Positions 60,309 to 64,000 of a DNA stretch of 64,000 nucleotides are shown piece after piece; position 1 is the first letter of the stretch, and each line of letters starts with the position of its first letter. This DNA is from Enterobacter sp. (lineage in GTDB: Bacteria > Pseudomonadota > Gammaproteobacteria > Enterobacterales > Enterobacteriaceae). The stretch is from positions 1 through 64,000 of the forward strand of contig JALCNW010000017.1 of assembly GCA_022649305.1 (NCBI GenBank). Direction: 5' to 3'. The notes under the pieces are model-generated. The model was given only the letters and a program-made list of their open reading frames with translations, had not been told where the DNA came from and ran no database searches. Both the position numbers and the translations under genes were made by a program.

Positions 60309-60908
60309 TTACTGCTGGTCTTCGACGTAAATGCCAGCGGATATGATCGCACCACCGATGCGGCGTCGACCGTACAATAGTGGTATTGGATTCCCCTGTG
60401 CCGTCGTATTTGTCACGCCACCAAAGGCGTAACTTGCCTTGTTATCTGCCGATTGCTTACTGGCGAGTCCGGTCGTTTGTGGAGAGAGCATCTGCACGAC
60501 GCCACCTAAGGCCATCGCCCCACCAATCTGGAACATGATGTTACTCGCGGCGATACTCACACCGGGCATCCAGATTGCAGCGGCGACCAGTGCAACGCCG
60601 AGGATAGTCTGGAAGATGCCCCCTCGCTTGCTCCCTACGACTACTGGTGCAATGCGGATATCAGCGGAGCTCTGATCCATTACGAGTTCATCATTGTTCA
60701 GATTACGCTTCCCGCTGAACACGGCATAGGTCAGGCCGCGCTGCTTGCTGGTATTAAGAAAACGTTCGAAACCAGGCACGATCACACACAGCGCTCGGAT
60801 GGCTTCTTTGGGTGAGGCAACGGATAGTTTGAATTCACGACTAAATGTTGAGCCAAGTATTCCATAGAGGCGTATGGTTCTCATCGATTGGCCAGTTAAA
60901 AATGTCAT
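60309..60908 (-). CDS. lambda-type tail assembly protein I
   Basis: The product is a tail tip assembly protein of the lambda gpI family. The ATG at 60908 has GGAGG five bases upstream and gives 199 residues. The family features are the ubiquitin-like N-terminal half (TIRLYGILGSTFSREFKLSV), a hydrophobic Gly/Ala-rich segment (IFQTILGVALVAAAIWMPG) and the end AQGNPIPLLYGRRRIGGAII. It is probably intact although its partners are not. Confidence 0.88.
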   Translation of the reverse strand: MTFLTGQSMRTIRLYGILGSTFSREFKLSVASPKEAIRALCVIVPGFERFLNTSKQRGLTYAVFSGKRNLNNDELVMDQSSADIRIAPVVVGSKRGGIFQTILGVALVAAAIWMPGVSIAASNIMFQIGGAMALGGVVQMLSPQTTGLASKQSADNKASYAFGGVTNTTAQGNPIPLLYGRRRIGGAIISAGIYVEDQQ

Positions 60909-60920
60909 ACATGCCTCCAT

Positions 60921-60944
60921 AGCCTCTCTTAACTAAGAGAGGCT
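60921..60944. repeat. perfect hairpin between the membrane gene and tail gene I
   Basis: AGCCTCTCTT and AAGAGAGGCT pair over a 4-base loop, 13 bp upstream of the I start. It may mark the edge of the inserted membrane-protein gene or end its transcript. Confidence 0.45.
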
Positions 60945-61001
60945 GCTAATGTTAATAGATGTTTTAATGCGTTTAACACACCATGCAAGAATTAAAAAAA
61001 A

Positions 61002-61613
61002 TTACTTATTATTGACTGGCGGATTAGCAATTTCTGGGTGTTTTTTATTGAATTCTATAAAGCTATCTGGGCATTTCTTTGAAACTAGATAATAATTTAC
61101 TAAACATGCATCCGCCTTAGCTTCATCGCTCGAATGATACACACCATCTGCCAAAGACAATGTCGGAGCTAAATACTTGGCTTTAATTAACTCTTGCCCC
61201 AACGCCAACGCATCCTTAGAAGAAGCCGCTAAACAAGACGTAAGAGCACCGTCAAATAACGCCTTATCGCCTTTGCAATTTAAAGACGCATCTAAGAAGG
61301 ACTCCTGTAAATCGTTACGCACTTGAATAAATGCAGGGTCAGTAATGTTTGAACCAACCAAGATGCCTATTAAACCTAACCCACCTCCGATTGTAGCAAT
61401 GGCTGAACCATTGGCGAAGTTCAAATCGTTCCATACCAACCATCGAAAAAGGAAAAAACTCACTGCTATGGACACTATCAAATATCCAAACCCAGCCCAT
61501 AGATTATGGCTGTGCCCGAAGATATTCAAGCATGCAAGCCCGACTCCAACGATAAATGGAACGCAGACCACGGCCATTTTAATATAAAAATCATTCAAGT
61601 TGACAAATGCCAC
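61002..61613 (-). CDS. unknown membrane protein inserted between tail genes K and I
   Basis: I do not recognise this protein of about 203 residues. It has three hydrophobic segments in its first half (AVVCVPFIVGVGLACLNIF, GFGYLIVSIAVSFFLF, ATIGGGLGLIGILVG). A soluble second half follows with four cysteines (LNCKGDK, SCLAAS, ADACLVNYY, KKCPDSF). The start is uncertain: GTG at 61613 or ATG at 61577; frames starting earlier overlap K. The DNA is far more AT-rich than the tail genes, and a TATAAT lies just upstream. It looks like a moron, a gene added to a phage late operon and expressed from its own promoter in the lysogen. Confidence 0.7.
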   Translation of the reverse strand: MAFVNLNDFYIKMAVVCVPFIVGVGLACLNIFGHSHNLWAGFGYLIVSIAVSFFLFRWLVWNDLNFANGSAIATIGGGLGLIGILVGSNITDPAFIQVRNDLQESFLDASLNCKGDKALFDGALTSCLAASSKDALALGQELIKAKYLAPTLSLADGVYHSSDEAKADACLVNYYLVSKKCPDSFIEFNKKHPEIANPPVNNK

Positions 61614-61649
61614 ATTAATATCCGTTAAATAAAGTAAGTTGAACTCATT

Positions 61650-61655
61650 ATTATA
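61650..61655 (-). promoter_or_regulatory. candidate promoter -10 for the inserted membrane gene
   Basis: A perfect TATAAT on the minus strand lies at the end of tail gene K, 37 bp upstream of the GTG start. The -35 hexamer is weak. Confidence 0.4.
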
Positions 61656-62364
61656 TAAATTTCGATTGATGACGAAGGATTTTGTTTGTCCTCTCGCGCC
61701 AATACCCACCATACGGAACACGCTGGCTTAAATGACCGTAAAGGTGATGTAGAAGCATATTGCCCTCCAGTAAGATTCCGGCGTGGTTCCACTTATTGGC
61801 CTCTACCTGCATTATTAGCAAGTCACCAGACTGCCGCTCCCCTTCGAATTCACGGAAACCGCACTCGTACCAGCATTCCTGGTAAAAGTTGTCCGAATAG
61901 CTGTCTTCCCACCAGGGGTAATCCACTCGATAATCGTTTAGCTCAATCCCATGCTCCTGCCGGAAATAACTCATCACCAGTCCCCAACAGTCGTAATGGC
62001 CGAGGACGAATGGTCGCTTGAGTAATGGCAGTTCACCGCGTGGAGTGATGGTACGTAAATCTCCGTCCGGCCAACTGACGATATGCCAGGGCAGCAACGT
62101 TGCATCACACTGAGCCTTGTCCAGTTCGCTTGGCTGCGTAGTAGCATCGGGATGGCTGTGAACTATTCCCGTAATCGCTCCCCAGTCTTCAGCTTCGGCG
62201 TAATCCTCGGGCGAGAGAAGAAACTGCTCTGTCGGATCTGCCGCCAGGTTGTGGCATGGGAAATAGCGTTCCACCCGGCTTTTCTGTGCAACCACACCGC
62301 AGCATTCGCGCGGATATTCTGCGGCTGCATGCGCCATGATGGAATCAATGGTTTTACGACGCAT
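61651..62364 (-). CDS. lambda-type tail assembly protein K (JAMM plus NlpC/P60)
   Basis: The 237-residue protein has an N-terminal JAMM/Mov34 metalloprotease fold with GIVHSHPDATTQPSELD. The C-terminal NlpC/P60 domain has its catalytic cysteine in HYDCWGLVMSY and its histidine in NHAGILLEG. In lambda it is needed for tail tip assembly. AGGAG precedes the start. The last bases overlap the promoter of the inserted membrane gene. Confidence 0.9.
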   Translation of the reverse strand: MRRKTIDSIMAHAAAEYPRECCGVVAQKSRVERYFPCHNLAADPTEQFLLSPEDYAEAEDWGAITGIVHSHPDATTQPSELDKAQCDATLLPWHIVSWPDGDLRTITPRGELPLLKRPFVLGHYDCWGLVMSYFRQEHGIELNDYRVDYPWWEDSYSDNFYQECWYECGFREFEGERQSGDLLIMQVEANKWNHAGILLEGNMLLHHLYGHLSQRVPYGGYWRERTNKILRHQSKFI

Positions 62365-62365
62365 T

Positions 62366-62470
62366 TTAGCTCCTGATCAAAGATGTCCCCGGGAAGCCGC
62401 CGAAAGGGAGTTCGTTGTTTTCACCAAATCGCAGCTTGCAGGCGGTGAGTGTACCGTTGCACTCGTCCAA
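62366..62470 (-). pseudogene. C-terminal scrap of lambda-type tail protein L
   Basis: The minus strand reads DECNGTLTACKLRFGENNEL and PFGGFPGTSLIRS, ending in TAA two bases before the K start. The CNGT...CKLRFG...LPFGGFPG pattern is the iron-sulfur C-terminus of gpL. The frame closes with a stop upstream at 62501-62503, so more than 80 percent of L is missing. Confidence 0.7.
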
Positions 62471-62504
62471 AGAAGGATCGCTTAAGGGGCTTACGCCCCA
62501 TCAG

Positions 62505-62795
62505 TTAGCCGCCAGAAGGCGCGGTGGTGAAGGTAATTTCTTCGCTGGTTTTCGCCAAGCCATCAACCGTGCCGGTGACCGTAAAGGTTCCTGCCTCGTC
62601 AGAGGTAAGTTTGACCGTCGCACCACCAGCAGAGCCAGTCTGAGAACTGGCAGTGCTTAGCGAGCCGCCTGTGGATGTCCACACAACGGTTTTGCCGGAT
62701 ACGCCAGAGTCATTCAGCGTGTATTTGAGGGAAACAGTGACCGCATCAGTGCTGTCAGCAGTTGCGGAGGATTTATCCGCTGACAGCGTTACTCC
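62505..62795 (-). CDS. immunoglobulin-like (Big_1 type) domain in the -1 frame of the capsid gene
   Basis: An open frame without its own start reads GVTLSADKSSATADSTDAVT, VSLKYTLNDSGVSGKTVVWT and later AGTFTVTGTVDGLAKTSEEI, ending at TAA (62505-62507). This is a bacterial Ig-like domain of about 95 residues. It is one base back (-1) from the capsid frame and joins it at a run of five G residues just before the capsid stop. It may be made as a C-terminal capsid extension by frameshifting. Confidence 0.7.
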   Translation of the reverse strand, partial: GVTLSADKSSATADSTDAVTVSLKYTLNDSGVSGKTVVWTSTGGSLSTASSQTGSAGGATVKLTSDEAGTFTVTGTVDGLAKTSEEITFTTAPSGG

Positions 62796-63739
62796 CCCGC
62801 GGCGGATTCCAATTTGATCAGTACGCCAGCCGTGGACTTATTACTGGTGAAGTGCTTCTTCCAGTTGCCGGCAGTGCCGATTTTGGTCAGGTCCGGGTTA
62901 TCACCTTTGGCGGTGTCCCAGCTGTACCCGAGCAGATCAACGTTAACCACGCCTTCAGCGCGATAGCCAATCGCCAGGTTTTCCTGGTCGTTGATGTCAT
63001 AGGAGCGGAAACCCGGTGCCTGAGACTCGGTCACGGTCACCGCCCCGGTCACTAGCCCCAGAATGGCGTCGGCATCCATGGTGTCGGTTACAAGAACCGG
63101 TTTACCGAGCGTGCCCGGCTGGCCGCCGTACACAACCACACCCGCTTCTTCGTAGATTTTGTTGGCGATCGCCTCATCCACGATGTCGAAGTAGGTTGCG
63201 GAGTGCATGACAAAGAGAACGACACGGTTGAACTTGTCGCCGTATTTACGCAAACCGCGCGTCAGGGTCTTTTTACCGTCCGTTTCGATATCAGCGGTAA
63301 CCACCATGTCGGCGTTCGCCCCGATTGCAGCCGTCAGCGCCTTCAGACCGTACTTGACGTAGCCTTCCAGCGTTGCGTCAGCCACATCGGTGCCGATCAC
63401 CTCAGAGAACTCATCGACAGAGCGACCGCGGCGCTTGAATGCCTCTTCGGTCGTTTCGTACGGACCGTATTTCCATGGTGCCTTAACGGACACGGCTTCA
63501 CCGGCGCCAATCTTCTTGCCCGTCACTTTATCGGTGGAGTTCACATCGCGAGATTCGATGGAGCCGCCCACTTTGTAGAAGGCTCGCTTGCGGAAATCAC
63601 CTTCAATCAGCTCGTTATCCAGCAGGATGGCGCCGTTGGAAGAGCCGTTGAAGATTGCCAGATTGTCCTGGCGTCGCTCGAGGAAAGCGGTCTGCGCCAG
63701 GTCGTCATAGATGATCAGGTCGTTATTAACAGTCGTCAT
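62789..63739 (-). CDS. phage major capsid protein
   Basis: The 316-residue protein starts MTTVNNDLIIYDDLAQTAFL and has the character of a lambdoid-type major head protein, with ERRQDNLAIFNGSS, IGTDVADATLEGYVKYGLK and the C-terminal TGAVTVTESQAPGFRSYDIN. I rely on general resemblance and on the scaffold-like gene immediately upstream. It ends KLESAAGE at 62789. AAGG precedes the ATG. No head-completion genes follow. Confidence 0.8.
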   Translation of the reverse strand: MTTVNNDLIIYDDLAQTAFLERRQDNLAIFNGSSNGAILLDNELIEGDFRKRAFYKVGGSIESRDVNSTDKVTGKKIGAGEAVSVKAPWKYGPYETTEEAFKRRGRSVDEFSEVIGTDVADATLEGYVKYGLKALTAAIGANADMVVTADIETDGKKTLTRGLRKYGDKFNRVVLFVMHSATYFDIVDEAIANKIYEEAGVVVYGGQPGTLGKPVLVTDTMDADAILGLVTGAVTVTESQAPGFRSYDINDQENLAIGYRAEGVVNVDLLGYSWDTAKGDNPDLTKIGTAGNWKKHFTSNKSTAGVLIKLESAAGE

Positions 63740-63751
63740 GAAGATAAAGCC

Positions 63752-64000
63752 TTATTTCGGAAGTTTGAGGAAGGCCTGCTGGCCATGCTTGCGGATGTAG
63801 TCCGCCTTGTTGCTGGCGCTCATTTCGGAGCGTTTCAGGCTACCGCCACCGTTCGGCTTATGCCCGCCCGCGCCAGTACCTTCTGCGCGTGGGAACAGAT
63901 GAGGAGCCGTCTCCTTAAGAGACTCCGCCCATTCAAGGGGGCTAAGCGGGGTTTTCCCGTCTTTACCGAACAGGACATCGCCATTCGTATCAACCGCTAC
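63752..64000 (-). CDS. phage scaffold/head-assembly protein, C-terminal part
   Basis: The minus-strand frame enters from beyond 64000 and reads VAVDTNGDVLFGKDGKTPLS, PLEWAESLKETAPHLF, then GTGAGGHKPNGGGSLKRSEM and ends KHGQQAFLKLPK. It is basic and disordered near the end, as in phage scaffolding proteins encoded just before the capsid gene. Only about 82 codons are visible. Confidence 0.65.
   Translation of the reverse strand, partial: VAVDTNGDVLFGKDGKTPLSPLEWAESLKETAPHLFPRAEGTGAGGHKPNGGGSLKRSEMSASNKADYIRKHGQQAFLKLPK

Overview
The window is a stretch of an Enterobacteriaceae chromosome. Nearly every core gene reads as a close relative of an Escherichia coli K-12 gene, with lengths matching to within a few residues, but the gene order differs from K-12. 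I compared against K-12 sequences from memory. The genus is not decided; Enterobacter, Lelliottia, Citrobacter or a neighbour would all fit.

Layout. 1-26,640 follows the K-12 minute-20 order: hcp (5' part, with an in-frame stop), lysO, aqpZ, ybjD, macAB, cspD, clpS, clpA, infA, aat, cydCD, trxB, lrp, ftsK, lolA, rarA, serS. Two differences stand out. ybjX is missing between ybjD and macA. The tRNA gene serW, expected between clpA and infA, is replaced by about 1.2 kb of unrelated DNA carrying a 149-residue unknown protein. 26,651-31,395 is an anaerobic reductase operon, dmsABC plus dmsD. Its front half resembles the K-12 minute-20 dms locus and its back half the minute-36 ynfEFGH-dmsD locus. 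From there the order continues as at K-12 minute 36: clcB, bioD2, mlc, ynfL, ynfM, asr, ydgU, ydgD, mdtIJ, tqsA. Inserted among these are an IraP-like small protein, an M32 carboxypeptidase and a DinI-like SOS gene. 43,557-53,017 is accessory metabolism and taxis: a small monooxygenase, an orphan ribbon-helix-helix protein, a YdbC-like aldo/keto reductase, a Tsr-type chemoreceptor behind a sigma-28 promoter, and the complete abgR/abgABT folate-catabolite system. ogt and fnr follow.

From about 54,480 to the window end is a degraded lambdoid prophage inserted next to fnr. Read from its border inward it has regularly spaced TGCCCC repeats (possible integrase arm sites), a SRAP-domain gene, an AT-rich three-gene cassette (GHKL ATPase, DUF4325-type STAS-like protein, membrane-anchored protein), and an SOS-controlled umuDC operon. 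A deletion then joins the 5' end of tail gene J to the 3' end of a DNA invertase gene. Beyond it lie tail gene I, an inserted AT-rich membrane-protein gene, tail gene K, a scrap of tail gene L, an immunoglobulin-like domain in the -1 frame behind the major capsid gene, the capsid gene, and the end of a scaffold-like gene. The head-completion, tail-tube and tape-measure genes expected between capsid and L/K are absent, so this is not an intact prophage.

How the parts connect. Several units respond to oxygen or nitrosative state through FNR: fnr itself, dms, and hcp (with a likely NsrR site). Three LexA boxes mark SOS units: two in front of the dinI-like gene and one in front of umuDC. The GHKL-STAS-membrane cassette is the best candidate for an undescribed system. 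Its gene content looks like a partner-switching module with a membrane output, and its position at a prophage edge is typical of phage-carried defence or lysogenic-conversion cargo.
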